A stretch of 64,000 bases of DNA from Virgibacillus necropolis (GCF_002224365.1 NZ_CP022437.1:3968001-4032000), one strand, 5' to 3'. Positions 34,831-44,511 are shown, counted from the first letter of the stretch. The notes: generated by a model from the letters alone, not told the origin. A program made the numbers and translations.

Positions 34831-35443
34831 CTTGTTCCAATCCTTTTAGTAATGCGTTTTTTCTAATCCAGTCAATTACTTCTTCAAGACCCTTGTTATC
34901 TTTTAAATTTGTGAACACAAATGGTTTATTTCCACGAAACACTTTTGTATCAGATTCCATTACATCAAGTCTAGCACCCACAAATGGCGCTAAATCAGTC
35001 TTGTTGATGATGAATAAATCAGATTTTATCATCCCTTGCCCACCCTTACGTGGAATCTTTTCTCCTTGTGCAACATCAATAATGTAAATGGAGAAATCGA
35101 CTAGTTCCGGACTGAATGTAGCAGCTAGATTATCTCCACCACTTTCAACAAAAATAAGCTCTACATCCGGGTGTTTTTCTTGAAGTTCATCAATTGCTGC
35201 AAAGTTCATTGACGCATCTTCACGAATTGCCGTATGTGGACACCCCCCAGTTTCCACACCAACAATGCGATCTTCCGGTAATGTACCGTTTGCGACTAGG
35301 AATTTTGCATCTTCTTTGGTATAGATATCATTGGTAATTACCGCCATACTAATTTGCCCGTTCAAATGACGCGTTATCTTTTCCACCAGCATCGTTTTAC
35401 CTGCACCAACAGGCCCACCTACTCCAATTTTTATTGGTTCCAT
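34823..35443 (-). CDS. ureG: Urease accessory GTPase UreG
   Basis: 206 aa SIMIBI GTPase that carries nickel to urease. P-loop GGPVGAGKT near residue 9, metal-binding [18 protein letters not shown] (the CPH motif), [19 protein letters not shown], and [11 protein letters not shown]. Full length, ribosome site present. 25 nt after ureF. Confidence 0.98.
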   Translation of the reverse strand: MEPIKIGVGGPVGAGKTMLVEKITRHLNGQISMAVITNDIYTKEDAKFLVANGTLPEDRIVGVETGGCPHTAIREDASMNFAAIDELQEKHPDVELIFVESGGDNLAATFSPELVDFSIYIIDVAQGEKIPRKGGQGMIKSDLFIINKTDLAPFVGARLDVMESDTKVFRGNKPFVFTNLKDNKGLEEVIDWIRKNALLKGLEQDV

Positions 35444-35467
35444 TTACATCAGTCCTTTTCTAATAGT

Positions 35468-36154
35468 TTAAGACATAAAAATACGTATATTTACTCGTTC
35501 ATGTTGCATTTGTGATAACTCTATTCCAGGTGATACAATCCCGAAATCATTTTCATCCATTTGCTCTATTTTTTCTGTTGCATGTATTAACTTATTCTGA
35601 AATGCATAAACAATCTTTTGTCCAGCTGTTTGTCCGAGCGGGATTGCACGCACTGCATTTTGAACTAAGCTTGCTATAGAAGAATATAAATAATATAAAA
35701 TGGTAGTTTCTTTGTTCACTTGTAAGAAATGACCAACCATTGTAAAGACAATCGCAGGATGACCAAATGATTGTTTGTTTTTTATTCTTTCTCGATACAA
35801 AGATAAAGCTGGTGCATCATACAATGCCTCCGCAAGCTTCAACATCCGATCACCCATACGCTGGGTTCCTTCCCTAGTTTCACGGGCAAGATTTTGTACA
35901 GTTAACATCCGATCTAACTTCCATACCTTTTCAAAATTGTCCTGTTCAATAGCCTCATAAACTATTCTTGCGGCTAAGCCATCTGCATAAACAAGTTGTT
36001 CGTTTAAATACAATTCCAACCATTGAGAAAAAGTCTTTTGATTCGTGACCGATCCATCCTGAATATAACTCTCAAGACCAAATGAGTGACTAAATGCCCC
36101 TGTTGGTAAATTAGAATCACATAATTGAAACAATGATAAAACATTTCTATCCAT
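35468..36154 (-). CDS. ureF: Urease accessory protein UreF
   Basis: 228 aa all-helical protein. [25 protein letters not shown] near the N-terminus is the family signature, and [14 protein letters not shown] is the conserved C-terminal helix. It regulates UreG GTPase during nickel insertion. The start overlaps the ureE stop by 8 bp. Confidence 0.96.
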   Translation of the reverse strand: MDRNVLSLFQLCDSNLPTGAFSHSFGLESYIQDGSVTNQKTFSQWLELYLNEQLVYADGLAARIVYEAIEQDNFEKVWKLDRMLTVQNLARETREGTQRMGDRMLKLAEALYDAPALSLYRERIKNKQSFGHPAIVFTMVGHFLQVNKETTILYYLYSSIASLVQNAVRAIPLGQTAGQKIVYAFQNKLIHATEKIEQMDENDFGIVSPGIELSQMQHERVNIRIFMS

Positions 36155-36602
36155 GGCTATGCCCTATATGACGGAATGCTTGTTTCACCTTGCGTTTTTC
36201 TCTGGAAAAAGGTATAGCCAGTTCTTTCAGTAACTCTTCTACGAGATAATCATATTGAACAAGCATGTCACTATCTTCAAACTGTGCTGGAAGATGGCGA
36301 TTGCCCAATTGATGAGCAATTGTTCCCATTTCGTGAAGACTTCGCGGGCTAATAATCAATAAATCATCGGACAAGACTTCAACTAAGACCATATTTTTCT
36401 CATCCATATAAAGTACGTCACCAGCCTCTAGATCCCGTGATTCCTTTAGTCGAATCCCAAGTTCACGTCCATGATCGGTTGTAACACGTTGAATACGTTT
36501 AACTAAATAGGCACTTTCAAGATATACCTTTTCTTTATGCCGTTTCTCGATTTCCTTTTGGTCCATTTTGTCAATATTTGTTACGACCTTTTCAATTATC
36601 AT
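36147..36602 (-). CDS. ureE: Urease accessory nickel chaperone UreE
   Basis: 151 aa. N-terminal Hsp40-like domain and C-terminal metal domain ([32 protein letters not shown], conserved GNRH). The tail ends in HIGHSHG, a very short His cluster compared with the His-rich tails of enterobacterial UreE. ATG 36602 follows GAGGTG by 7 nt; a TTG directly upstream is less likely. 12 nt after ureC. Confidence 0.94.
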   Translation of the reverse strand: MIIEKVVTNIDKMDQKEIEKRHKEKVYLESAYLVKRIQRVTTDHGRELGIRLKESRDLEAGDVLYMDEKNMVLVEVLSDDLLIISPRSLHEMGTIAHQLGNRHLPAQFEDSDMLVQYDYLVEELLKELAIPFSREKRKVKQAFRHIGHSHG

Positions 36603-36613
36603 CAAAACTCACC

Positions 36614-38326
36614 TCAAAATAAAAAATATCGTTGACCCATTGGTACTTTATCAACGGGCTCACATGTGATTACCTGACCGTTTATTTTCACCTCATATGT
36701 TTGTGGATCCACTTCAATCTCTGGTGTTTCAGAGTTTAACTTCATATCTTTTTTAGTTAAATTACGAATCCCTCTTACTGGGCGAATTATTTTTTCTAAT
36801 CCAAGTTTTTCATGGACCTTATTGTCGTAAGCTGCTTGCGAGATAAAGGTAATGGAACTCTTTGCTAATGCTTTTCCATATGAAGCATACATCGGACGAT
36901 AAATCATTGGTTGTGGTGTTGGTATGGTAGCATTTGCATCACCCATTAATCCTTGAACCGCTAAACCATTTTTAAGAATTAATTCTGGCTTTGTTCCGAA
37001 AAATTTAGGATCCCATAATACAAGGTCAGCTACTTTTCCCACTTCAATCGATCCCACATGTTCAGAAATACCGTGCGTAATTGCAGGATTAATGGTGTAT
37101 TTAGCTATATAGCGCTTTGCGCGGTTATTATCCGCATACTCACTATCACCAGTCATCGTTCCTAACTGCTTTTTCATTTTGTCGGCTGTTTGCCATGTAC
37201 GTATCACAACTTCTCCAATGCGTCCCATTGCTTGGGAATCAGAGCTTGTCATACTAAAGACACCCATGTCCTGTAAAATATCTTCTGCGGCAATTGTTTC
37301 CTTGCGAATACGAGAGTCAGCAAAAGCGATATCCTCAGGTACGGCGGGATTTAAATGATGACAAACCATTAACATATCAAGATGTTCATCAATAGTGTTA
37401 ATCGTGTATGGTAATGTTGGGTTTGTTGATGATGGCAAGACATTCATCATCCCCGCAGATTTAATTAGGTCAGGGGCATGTCCGCCACCAGCACCTTCTG
37501 TATGGTACATATGAATAACACGATCTTTAATTGCTTTCATCGTATCTTCCATAAATCCACCTTCATTCAATGTATCTGCATGAAGCGCTACCTGTACATC
37601 ATATTTGTCTGCGACTCGTAATGAATGGTCAAGTGAAGCACTCGTTGCTCCCCAATCCTCATGGACTTTTAAGCCAACTACACCTGCACGCACTTGTTCA
37701 GCTAGCGGCTCTTCAGCTCCAGCATGTCCTTTTCCAGTGAGACCGACATTTATTGGGAGCCCTTCTATCGCCTCTAACATCCGATGAATATTCCACTCAC
37801 CAGGAGTAACAGTCGTAGCTCTTGAACCTGTGGCGGGGCCAGTTCCTCCCCCAATTAAAGTGGTCAATCCTGCAGTCAATGCGACATCAACCTGGGCTGG
37901 ATTGATAAAGTGTACATGGGTATCAATTCCACCTGCTGTAATGATTCTACCTTCTCCAGCGAAAACTTCGGTAGAAGCACCTATTACAATATCAACATTA
38001 TCCATAATTAATGGATTTCCGCTTTTCCCAATTCCAGAAATTAAACCATCACGTATCCCTATGTCGGCTTTATAAATGCCTGTATAATCAAGAATAATAA
38101 CATTCGTTATGACCGCATCAGGTATACCGTCCCCACGTGTTACTAGTGGATGCTGACCCATACCATCACGAAGTACTTTGCCCCCACCAAAAACTACTTC
38201 TTCTCCGTATGTGGTAAAATCTTTTTCAATTTGAATAAACAGTTCTGTATCAGCTAAACGGATAGAGTCGCCTGTAGTTGGTCCATACATTTGAGAATAT
38301 TGCTCTCTAGACATTTTAAAAGTCAT
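36614..38326 (-). CDS. ureC: Urease alpha subunit
   Basis: Catalytic subunit, 570 aa from ATG 38326 (6 nt after AGGTGGGG), the family's usual length; the frame runs on to 38395 without a ribosome site. Ni ligands and catalytic residues are present: HVHFINP, the carbamylated lysine in [37 protein letters not shown] with the catalytic histidine, and the flap cysteine in MVCHHLNP. Overlaps the end of ureB by 11 bp. Confidence 0.98.
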   Translation of the reverse strand: MTFKMSREQYSQMYGPTTGDSIRLADTELFIQIEKDFTTYGEEVVFGGGKVLRDGMGQHPLVTRGDGIPDAVITNVIILDYTGIYKADIGIRDGLISGIGKSGNPLIMDNVDIVIGASTEVFAGEGRIITAGGIDTHVHFINPAQVDVALTAGLTTLIGGGTGPATGSRATTVTPGEWNIHRMLEAIEGLPINVGLTGKGHAGAEEPLAEQVRAGVVGLKVHEDWGATSASLDHSLRVADKYDVQVALHADTLNEGGFMEDTMKAIKDRVIHMYHTEGAGGGHAPDLIKSAGMMNVLPSSTNPTLPYTINTIDEHLDMLMVCHHLNPAVPEDIAFADSRIRKETIAAEDILQDMGVFSMTSSDSQAMGRIGEVVIRTWQTADKMKKQLGTMTGDSEYADNNRAKRYIAKYTINPAITHGISEHVGSIEVGKVADLVLWDPKFFGTKPELILKNGLAVQGLMGDANATIPTPQPMIYRPMYASYGKALAKSSITFISQAAYDNKVHEKLGLEKIIRPVRGIRNLTKKDMKLNSETPEIEVDPQTYEVKINGQVITCEPVDKVPMGQRYFLF

Positions 38327-38645
38327 TTGGTACCCCACCTTCCAATGGTCCGTCCACTTTATTATTAAAACCATAAACCTTCCGTTCCCCAGCATAATCG
38401 ATTAATTCTATCTCTTTCTCATCGCCAGGTTCGAAACGAACTGCAGCTCCTGCGGGAATATTTAAACGTTTCCCGTAAGCTTCTTCTCGCTTAAATTTCA
38501 ATGCCTCGTTCACTTCATAAAAATGAAAGTGTGAACCAATTTGTACAGGTCGATCACCTGTATTAACAACCGTCACGTTTGAACTTATTCTATCTGCATT
38601 ACAAATAATGTCTTCCTCTTTTAAGATAAATTCTCCTGGAATCAT
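38316..38645 (-). CDS. ureB: Urease beta subunit
   Basis: 109 aa from ATG 38645 (MIPGEF), the standard start; an ATG 21 nt upstream lies before the AAAGGAG ribosome site. [17 protein letters not shown] and [17 protein letters not shown] are diagnostic. Structural, no catalytic residues. 26 nt after ureA. Confidence 0.97.
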   Translation of the reverse strand: MIPGEFILKEEDIICNADRISSNVTVVNTGDRPVQIGSHFHFYEVNEALKFKREEAYGKRLNIPAGAAVRFEPGDEKEIELIDYAGERKVYGFNNKVDGPLEGGVPNDF

Positions 38646-38671
38646 CGTTGATCTATCTCCTTTCATGTTTT

Positions 38672-38974
38672 TTAGCGAATCGGATTGTGTACCGTAACTA
38701 ATTTAGTACCATCAGGAAAAGTAGCCTCTACCTGTACATCATCAATCATCTCTGGAATACCTTCCATTACATCGTTACGCGTTAGTATTGTTGCACCATA
38801 TTCCATAAGCTCTGCAACTGTTTTGCCATCTCTTGCACCCTCTATCACTTCATATGTAATCAGTGCTATAGATTCCGGGTGATTTAATTTCAAACCTCTT
38901 TCTCTTCTGCGTTTTGCAAGATCCCCTGCAACTACAATTAAAAGTTTATCAATTTCACGTGGTAATAATTGCAT
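38672..38974 (-). CDS. ureA: Urease gamma subunit
   Basis: 100 aa. [33 protein letters not shown] and [31 protein letters not shown] cover the whole subunit. First gene of ureABCEFGD; start preceded by AGGAGG. No UreI/urea channel gene is present. Confidence 0.98.
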   Translation of the reverse strand: MQLLPREIDKLLIVVAGDLAKRRRERGLKLNHPESIALITYEVIEGARDGKTVAELMEYGATILTRNDVMEGIPEMIDDVQVEATFPDGTKLVTVHNPIR

Positions 38975-39597
38975 GTGATACCTCCTATCCGTTTTTTTAT
39001 TTATTAAAAGCTTCCCCTATTTCACGCTTCTAAATACTTAGCAAGAATAAATTGAAAGCTACAAAAGAAGTATTAGACATAACTAAATAAGACATCACAA
39101 TAAGAATTTTTTGTAAATACCAATTTTGGTTTATAGATTGTGAAATGTGTAACAAAGTATACTACTTATTTAAAACCCAACTATACGGACAGTTAAACTT
39201 TAAGCTTACATATTTAAAAAAAATTACTAAGAGGTAGGTCAAAGGTGTCATTCATTTTCAATTAGAATTGAAGGAGATGGTGGTTCTCCTGAACGACTTT
39301 TAAAAGAGGATTTCACTTTTTCATCTGGTAGATCAACCGATGTGAAAAGAGTTTGAGATCGTTTATTCTTAGCAGTTAAAAAAGTATAAATCCTTTCTTA
39401 CTGCATAAGTGCAACTAAGGCTTGGCGATAAGCCAATGTTTCTGAGCTAGTTAAAAACTTCTATTCATTAGAAATGTCCAATACATTCTATCCTATTTTA
39501 CATATCTCCCGGCGGAAATCAAGTCTTACCCTTCCGTCTTTTATAAGACTAAAACCAGGTAGAAGAAAATAACTTCCTCTACCCTTGTTTTTTTCGT
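38975..39597. other. Long region upstream of the urease operon
   Basis: 623 bp without an intact gene. The ureA-proximal ~180 bp should hold the urease promoter; TGTGAAATGTGTAACA at 39139-39154 resembles a TnrA/GlnR site but is one base short of the TGTNA-N7-TNACA spacing. At about 39225-39355 a plus-strand frame (CHSFSIRIEGDGGSPERLL, ending in TGA) and at 39400-39460 a minus-strand tail (SSETLAYRQALVALMQ) look like short gene remnants, family unknown. No IS or tRNA seen. Confidence 0.4.
39557..39594. terminator. Terminator next to the acetyltransferase gene
   Basis: GGTAGAAGAA / TTCCTCTACC stem; the T run (TTGTTTTTTTC) is on the plus strand, but the position fits the end of the minus-strand acetyltransferase gene. 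Confidence 0.55.
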
Positions 39598-40164
39598 CTA
39601 TTTACTTTTCACTTTAGCATACATGCATGTATCCCGAAGCTCTTTCCCATCAACTGATAAATCCTCATTTCTAATGATACCCTCTAATTGAAACCCCAAT
39701 CTCTCCGGAATTGCACAACTTTTGCTATTACGGGTATCACATTGTATTTGCACACGATTTGCACCGAGTTCGTTAAACGTGAATTCTGTTAAACCAGCAA
39801 CGGCTTCTGTCATATATCCATGCCCACTAAATCTGGTATCACCCCAATATCCAATCTCAAATTTCCGTACGTCCCAATCGATGTTATGTAAGCCTGATGA
39901 TCCCACAAATTGATTGGTCTCTTTAAGAAATACTAGCATTCTCAGTTTCTCTCTTTTTAAAAAGCTTATGTGTGATTCGCGTGTATTAATTTCTGTCTCT
40001 TCCTCAGTTTGGCTGTTTTGCGCGAAACCCATCCATGGTCTAAGCTCATTGATAGAAGCATTAATTGCGTCATATATAGCTTTTCCGTCCCCGGGCATAG
40101 GTATTCTTAATCGTAATCGTTCGGTTTCAAATTCGTGTCGGAAGTCTAGTAAAATTGGGTTCAT
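39598..40164 (-). CDS. GNAT N-acetyltransferase (RimJ/RimL type)
   Basis: 188 aa from ATG 40164 (AAGGA 10 nt upstream). FETERLRLRIPMPGDGKAIYDAI at the N-terminus, QFVGSSGLHNIDW, FEIGYWGDTRFSGHGYMTEAVAGLTEFTF with the acetyl-CoA loop, and NSKSCAIPERLGFQLEGIIR are typical of ribosomal-protein-type acetyltransferases. The substrate is not predictable. The frame goes on to 40227 but without a start context. Confidence 0.9.
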   Translation of the reverse strand: MNPILLDFRHEFETERLRLRIPMPGDGKAIYDAINASINELRPWMGFAQNSQTEEETEINTRESHISFLKREKLRMLVFLKETNQFVGSSGLHNIDWDVRKFEIGYWGDTRFSGHGYMTEAVAGLTEFTFNELGANRVQIQCDTRNSKSCAIPERLGFQLEGIIRNEDLSVDGKELRDTCMYAKVKSK

Positions 40165-40303
40165 AAGCGTCATATCCTTTTTTAGAGTTCTAAAAAATAT
40201 ATACGATTGCAGAGGAAAATGCAACATGAATTTTTAAAAGTCAAACATCAAACTCCCCGTTATTATATTAATGTATGTATTCTTTTTTTATTAGCTTGTT
40301 TAA

Positions 40304-40417
40304 AAGTCTATTTCTACTAAAAATAAGCAAGTTGTCCTAGGGAAGGTAATAAAATGTGTAGATACCATAGGGGATGCGCCAATTCAAATTGTTATCAAAC
40401 ACATAAACATAATATAA
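40304..40417 (+). pseudogene. Decayed gene tail, copy 2
   Basis: Open frame of 37 codons between TAA 40301 and TAA 40415, no start codon. It aligns with the 19741-19869 fragment (shared KCVD and PIQ motifs; about half the residues agree), and the DNA similarity continues past the stop through ATCGATACAAG and GATTTACCCATGAATA to the same terminator. Remnant of the same lost gene family. Confidence 0.5.
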
Positions 40418-40468
40418 ATCGATACAAGACTTGTATAAGATTTACCCATGAATATCACTCCTTCCATA

Positions 40469-40498
40469 GAAAGCCAACTGATCCCTGGCTTTCTTTTT
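40469..40498 (+). terminator. Terminator after decayed gene tail, copy 2
   Basis: GAAAGCCA...TGGCTTTCTTTTT hairpin, homologous to the one at 19916-19944. Confidence 0.75.
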
Positions 40499-40639
40499 AT
40501 TATAGAAAAACACTTCTACACTCCTGTATTTAGGATGATTACTCCAATATGAGACAAGAGCTTGTTTTTTAATATAATAGACTATTGACCGTTTCGTAAT
40601 GGCTTTTATTTTCATTTATATAAAGTAGGAGGTGAGAAA

Positions 40640-41488
40640 ATGGTATATTACAAATCAAGAAAAAAGAATTATTCAAGAAAGAAATACGAAGAAGTTTGCG
40701 AATCACCTGAAAAAAAGGAGGAAAAAGAAATGGGTTATAAGTATTACAATGATTGTGATTGTCATGATAAATATGACAAATGTGATAAATGCGATAAATA
40801 CGACAAATATGACAAATGCGATAAGTGCGATAAATGCGACGATAAATGTAAGTGCAAAGAAGAGGAAAATAGATTTATTGAATTTGATGTAGATGAGAGC
40901 ACTAGAATATTTTTCCCTGGTATCAATGGTAATGGTGATGATAATGGAAATGGTAATGGTAATAGAATAAATTCACTTGCTCAAGTGAAAGTTGATGTGG
41001 ACTGTGAGGATAATGAAGTATTACTACAGGGAACGGTTGAGTGGACACCAAATGATCTCGCTTTAACCACACTTATAGTCACAGCATTAACAACAGCAGG
41101 AATTGTTGCACCTCTATCTTTGGAAGGAACATTTAGAATATTCAGAAGCTGCAAGGATGGTAGTTCACCTGTACCAATCTTTGAAACAACAGACACGTCT
41201 ACAATTAATGGACTTGATCTTGGTAGTCTTCTTGTTCCGGCAGCACTTACGCTTCCATTAAGCACAATAACTACCGGATTTCACTATGTAGATCAAAATC
41301 CTTGTTGTGGAGATAATCGTTATTTCTTGACACTTAACTTAAATCTTCCTAATGATCCTAGTATTACTGTTGGTGGAGTAACGGGACTTCTTTCATCGTT
41401 TCTACCTGCTTTAACTTTCACTTCAGAAACGAAGGTATTCACAGCAACAGAGATTGAAGAAGTAGATAAGAAGCATAAAAAATATTAA
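40640..41488 (+). CDS. Probable spore-surface protein with Cys/Asp/Lys repeats
   Basis: 282 aa; family not recognised. Residues 1-31 are basic/charged, 35-75 consist of about ten K(C/Y)DK units with many cysteines, then an acidic glycine/asparagine linker (NGNGDDNGNGNG) and a ~170-residue beta-rich domain (VKVDVDCEDNEVLLQGTVEW..., CCGDNRYFLTLNLNL). Ends in KKHKKY, as the coat gene at 19076 ends in DHKKY. Disulfide-rich coat or exosporium function is inferred. There are two good starts: ATG 40640 after AGGAGG and internal ATG 40730 after AAAAGGAGG, which would give a 252-aa form. Confidence 0.75.
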   Translation: MVYYKSRKKNYSRKKYEEVCESPEKKEEKEMGYKYYNDCDCHDKYDKCDKCDKYDKYDKCDKCDKCDDKCKCKEEENRFIEFDVDESTRIFFPGINGNGDDNGNGNGNRINSLAQVKVDVDCEDNEVLLQGTVEWTPNDLALTTLIVTALTTAGIVAPLSLEGTFRIFRSCKDGSSPVPIFETTDTSTINGLDLGSLLVPAALTLPLSTITTGFHYVDQNPCCGDNRYFLTLNLNLPNDPSITVGGVTGLLSSFLPALTFTSETKVFTATEIEEVDKKHKKY

Positions 41489-41546
41489 TTTGCTATTAGA
41501 AAATAAAGTTTAATAGTGAGAACCATTAAAAGACAAATTAATGCAT

Positions 41547-41604
41547 CTAAGCAACCTGTTTTCGATATTCTATCGGAGACAGGTGCTTAAATTTTATCAA
41601 TTCT
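41547..41604 (-). pseudogene. IS3-family transposase remnant
   Basis: The minus strand encodes LIKFKHLSPIEYRKQVA followed by TAG, the well-known C-terminal end of IS150/IS3-type OrfB transposases (LSPxEYR). Only about 18 codons survive and no inverted repeat was identified, so it is a deletion relic. Confidence 0.6.
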
Positions 41605-41659
41605 TAAAATATGAACCCAGGAAAGAATACCAGTAATAGTTTCGATTATATATCAAAAC

Positions 41660-42505
41660 TTACATTTGATAATACGGTTGATTTATCCCTTCAAGCGCTT
41701 GTTTAATAGAATTTCTAACTTCTACATTTTTTTCTATCGTTTCTAGATGGAAATATAAACTCCTTAAAAATTGCTTTATATTTGCTCTATATACGAAATA
41801 CGCCTGATCACCTGTTGAAAAATTTTGCTTTAACTCATTTGCGAGTTCGGCAATTTTCTCACAAACCATGGATTCACTAAACCCTCTTTGCAACATAGCT
41901 ATGACTGGATTAGCCATTCGCTCATCTTCTTCATAATGAAAGTAATCCTTATTGAAAGCCATTTTATTAAAAATAGCCGTAAAGACATTTTCTGCGTTTT
42001 CAATTGATAGATTTGGTTGTTTAACTAACTCATCTAGAGCATCTGCTACATGTGCAATACTATGCGCCCAGCCTTTTGCGTGGACAAGCCCTCTAATATC
42101 CTGTTCTTGATCAAGGTATTTTAATAACGATACAGAAATCTGTTCTATGTCATTCGAAGCTAAAAAGTTTTTTTGCAAATTAACAAGTAAAATCATAGCA
42201 ATGATTAATGAAGAAAAGGATCTCGTAAAAACTGAATCTTTCCCGATTTCTCCAATTTTATAAAACAAATGGTCAGTGTCCATGCAGGTTGTCAGTATAC
42301 GCTTAAGTTCTCCGTCTGAATAAGAATCTTCAAGTATTAGCTGAGAAAAGGAACTATAGATCAATTCATCCCTTAATTCTGGATCAACATTCCCTATTTC
42401 TCTTAGCATTGCAGTAGTGAGCTCAGAAATACTAATGGATTCATCCATTTGAAAGTTGTTATTTTTATAGGTCATTAGCGTTTCTTTTAGTTCAGTTGCA
42501 TTCAT
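41660..42505 (-). CDS. DUF2785 domain protein
   Basis: 281 aa, all-helical. The signature is LVHAKGWAHSIAHVADALDELVKQPNL near residue 140, as in the DUF2785 family found in many bacilli. Function unknown. No signal peptide or membrane segment. A downstream helix pair (VFTAIFNKMAF and DERMANPVIAMLQRGFSE) completes the domain. It is the last of a run of minus-strand accessory genes. Confidence 0.85.
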   Translation of the reverse strand: MNATELKETLMTYKNNNFQMDESISISELTTAMLREIGNVDPELRDELIYSSFSQLILEDSYSDGELKRILTTCMDTDHLFYKIGEIGKDSVFTRSFSSLIIAMILLVNLQKNFLASNDIEQISVSLLKYLDQEQDIRGLVHAKGWAHSIAHVADALDELVKQPNLSIENAENVFTAIFNKMAFNKDYFHYEEDERMANPVIAMLQRGFSESMVCEKIAELANELKQNFSTGDQAYFVYRANIKQFLRSLYFHLETIEKNVEVRNSIKQALEGINQPYYQM

Positions 42506-42576
42506 GTATCTTGTCTCTCCTTAGATTTACCGATTTCCGATTTGAATAGTTGGTCTCTTCCAAGAATGGATAATGG

Positions 42577-43062
42577 TTACTTGATCTCCCAATCCTTATA
42601 GTTAACTCGATCTAATCCTAATTCCTTTGACTTAACCCATTCAAATGCTTTCATGACTAACGGTGATGCATTTCCTACAGATATTTCATCTTCAGATACC
42701 CAATGTGCCCCATCCGAATCTTGCCCTTCAAACTGTTCTGGCTTGGTTAATTCTCCACCAGTCTTTTTCACAGAATAGAAAATCGCAATGTGATGTACAT
42801 GTGTATAGTCTTTGCAGTCCCATGGCAGCATGAAATCAATCGTTCCTATATTCTTGGTTATTTCAATTCCCAACCCTGTCTCTTCTAAAAATTCTCTTTT
42901 CATCGCATTTGTTAAACTTTCGCCATCTTCTAATCTACCACCCGGAAGATCGTATCGGTTTATATATGGTCCGCCATTTTTGTCAATTACTAGTAGCCGA
43001 TTATTTTTCTGGTAGATACCGTATACACCCATTGTACGGTAGAAGTTTTTATCATGTGTCAT
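42577..43062 (-). CDS. NUDIX hydrolase
   Basis: 161 aa. Complete NUDIX box at residues 41-63 (GGRLEDGESLTNAMKREFLEETG), with the catalytic RE..EE. N-terminus MTHDKNFYRTMGVYGIYQKNN. Cleaves a nucleoside diphosphate derivative; which one is not predictable. Ribosome site AAGGTGG. 63 nt after the nucleotidyltransferase gene, likely in the same transcript. Confidence 0.9.
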   Translation of the reverse strand: MTHDKNFYRTMGVYGIYQKNNRLLVIDKNGGPYINRYDLPGGRLEDGESLTNAMKREFLEETGLGIEITKNIGTIDFMLPWDCKDYTHVHHIAIFYSVKKTGGELTKPEQFEGQDSDGAHWVSEDEISVGNASPLVMKAFEWVKSKELGLDRVNYKDWEIK

Positions 43063-43124
43063 ATCTTACACAACCACCTTTTCTCTTGCGGAATTAATAC
43101 AGTTTTAATACCATGTATTGAATG

Positions 43125-43874
43125 TTAATCCTTTCCCATTGAAAAACCTTCAAATAATCGTCCACCAAAAGGTTTAAGTGTAGTATGAACCAGTTTAATG
43201 ATCTTTTCTTTTTCATTATTTTTATAAAAAGCGTCAAAGGCTTCTACAAATTCCTCCGCAACGTTTTCATCATATTGTCTCAATGCCCTGACAATCCACT
43301 TTGACGAACCAATCCAATGCCCATTTGTTCTAAGAGTAAATTCATGAACTGCTTCGGCTAAATAATTAACAATAAAAATTTGCTCACTTCTATTAGTAGA
43401 CCCGATAAAGTCATCCAGTGCGTCGGTGATAAAATATCGTTTCTGTCTAATTATTTCTTCCGTCCATTTTTCTGGTCCTTTATCTAGTATCTCATTGGCT
43501 TCTTTTTTGATTAATTCAATGACACCAGTGTCTTTTAGAATAACACCCTCTGAAATCATTCTTTGCAAAGATGGTCTCGCTCTTTTATAATCAATTTCAA
43601 AGAATTTTTTATAAGAAGTCATAGTGTGCACAAAAACTTCAATAGGCCATCCGAACTCTATCAATGACTCTCTATATGCATACTTAATCGTATTATCAAT
43701 TACCACAATATCAAGATCAGAAGTACTTGTTTCTTCGCCTCTTACTACACTTCCGCCCAATACAGCTCCAAGCGATTTAGGGAAAAAGCGGTCCACAAAT
43801 TGTTCCGCCGCTTCGACTGGTAATAATCGTTTCTTTTCGTCCATTGTCATGGCTCTCCTATAATTAGTTTTCAT
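43125..43874 (-). CDS. Nucleotidyltransferase-domain protein
   Basis: 249 aa. Residues 40-58 have the polymerase-beta/MNT signature GGSVVRGEETSTSDLDIVV with catalytic D53 and D55. The C-terminal helical part lacks obvious similarity to aminoglycoside adenylyltransferases that I can identify, so antibiotic modification is only a possibility. ATG 43874 is 7 nt after AAAGGA. About 157 nt of non-coding or decayed sequence separates it from the TPR gene. Confidence 0.85.
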   Translation of the reverse strand: MKTNYRRAMTMDEKKRLLPVEAAEQFVDRFFPKSLGAVLGGSVVRGEETSTSDLDIVVIDNTIKYAYRESLIEFGWPIEVFVHTMTSYKKFFEIDYKRARPSLQRMISEGVILKDTGVIELIKKEANEILDKGPEKWTEEIIRQKRYFITDALDDFIGSTNRSEQIFIVNYLAEAVHEFTLRTNGHWIGSSKWIVRALRQYDENVAEEFVEAFDAFYKNNEKEKIIKLVHTTLKPFGGRLFEGFSMGKD

Positions 43875-44030
43875 ATCAATTTCCTTTTGATAATTCTAAC
43901 AATATCAGTTATTCCAAGACCTTCCGTATCAATTAACTCTTCAAAACAATTGTCTTTAAATGCTTCTGTGCATTTGTTAGTTTGTTGAAAACACCAGTTG
44001 CCTTCCGTTTCACCGCGTTCGTATTTCCTT

Positions 44031-44510
44031 TCAAGATTTATCCAGAACTTCCGCGTAATAATGTAAAGCTCTGCTATAATTTTGAATCCCTTTATCATTT
44101 GTTGTTTTTAAAAGTGTATGCAAAACTGTTTTCAATGCTTTAGAATGATCTTCCAAACTGTGAAGAGTTAATGCTTTAAATACTTGAATTGGCTCATATT
44201 CAGGAAATTTTTTTTCGCCTTTCAACAACACTTCAAGTGATTTTTGGAATTCTCCTATGACTTTATAGGTGCTACCTAAACAAACATAGGCATCTTTTAA
44301 AAGTTCATCTGGTAATCCTATTCGGATTGCTCTTTCATAATACTCAACTGCTTCCTCTTCTAATCCCATATCGTCATGTGTTTGGGCGCAATGAAAATTC
44401 AATTCAGCATTCATATGATCCTGCCTAACTAATTCGATGAACAATTGTCTAGATTGTTCTTCTTCACCATCGGCTCTCAACTTTAATGCATGTTCTAATT
44501 GACTGTTGAT
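44031..44510 (-). CDS. Tetratricopeptide repeat protein, apparent ATC start
   Basis: About 159 aa, four to five TPR helices (SRQLFIELVRQDHMNAELNFHCAQTHDDMGLEEEAVEYYERAIRIGL and so on), a protein-interaction scaffold of unknown partner. No ATG/GTG/TTG fits the N-terminus: the frame reads INSQLEHALKLRADGEEE, where homologous proteins start with Met at the I. That codon is ATC 44510-44508, exactly 7 nt after AAGGTGG. The first regular start (TTG 44480) has no ribosome site and would cut the first helix. Begins one base after the kinase stop. Confidence 0.8.
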   Translation of the reverse strand: MNSQLEHALKLRADGEEEQSRQLFIELVRQDHMNAELNFHCAQTHDDMGLEEEAVEYYERAIRIGLPDELLKDAYVCLGSTYKVIGEFQKSLEVLLKGEKKFPEYEPIQVFKALTLHSLEDHSKALKTVLHTLLKTTNDKGIQNYSRALHYYAEVLDKS

Positions 44511-44511
44511 A

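Noticed and set aside
39139-39154. TnrA/GlnR site before the urease operon
   Set aside because: TGTGAAATGTGTAACA has the right half-sites but one base too few between them, and lies about 165 bp from ureA.
40740-40860. Short tandem repeats in 40740-40860 as a possible CRISPR array
   Set aside because: The repeats are GATAAATG(C/T)-type units of 9-12 bp that encode K(C/Y)DK in the surface-protein frame; no spacers.
40632-40892. 86-codon overlapping frame in the same repeat region
   Set aside because: It is the alternative reading of the low-complexity repeat, and the frame at 40640 has the better ribosome site and full-length product.
43871-44098. Minus-strand frame of 75 codons between the TPR and nucleotidyltransferase genes, ending in an ATGA overlap
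   Set aside because: Its only start lies inside the TPR gene in another frame without a ribosome site; in the free part there is no ATG, GTG or TTG in frame. The ATGA overlap could be chance or a trace of a lost gene.
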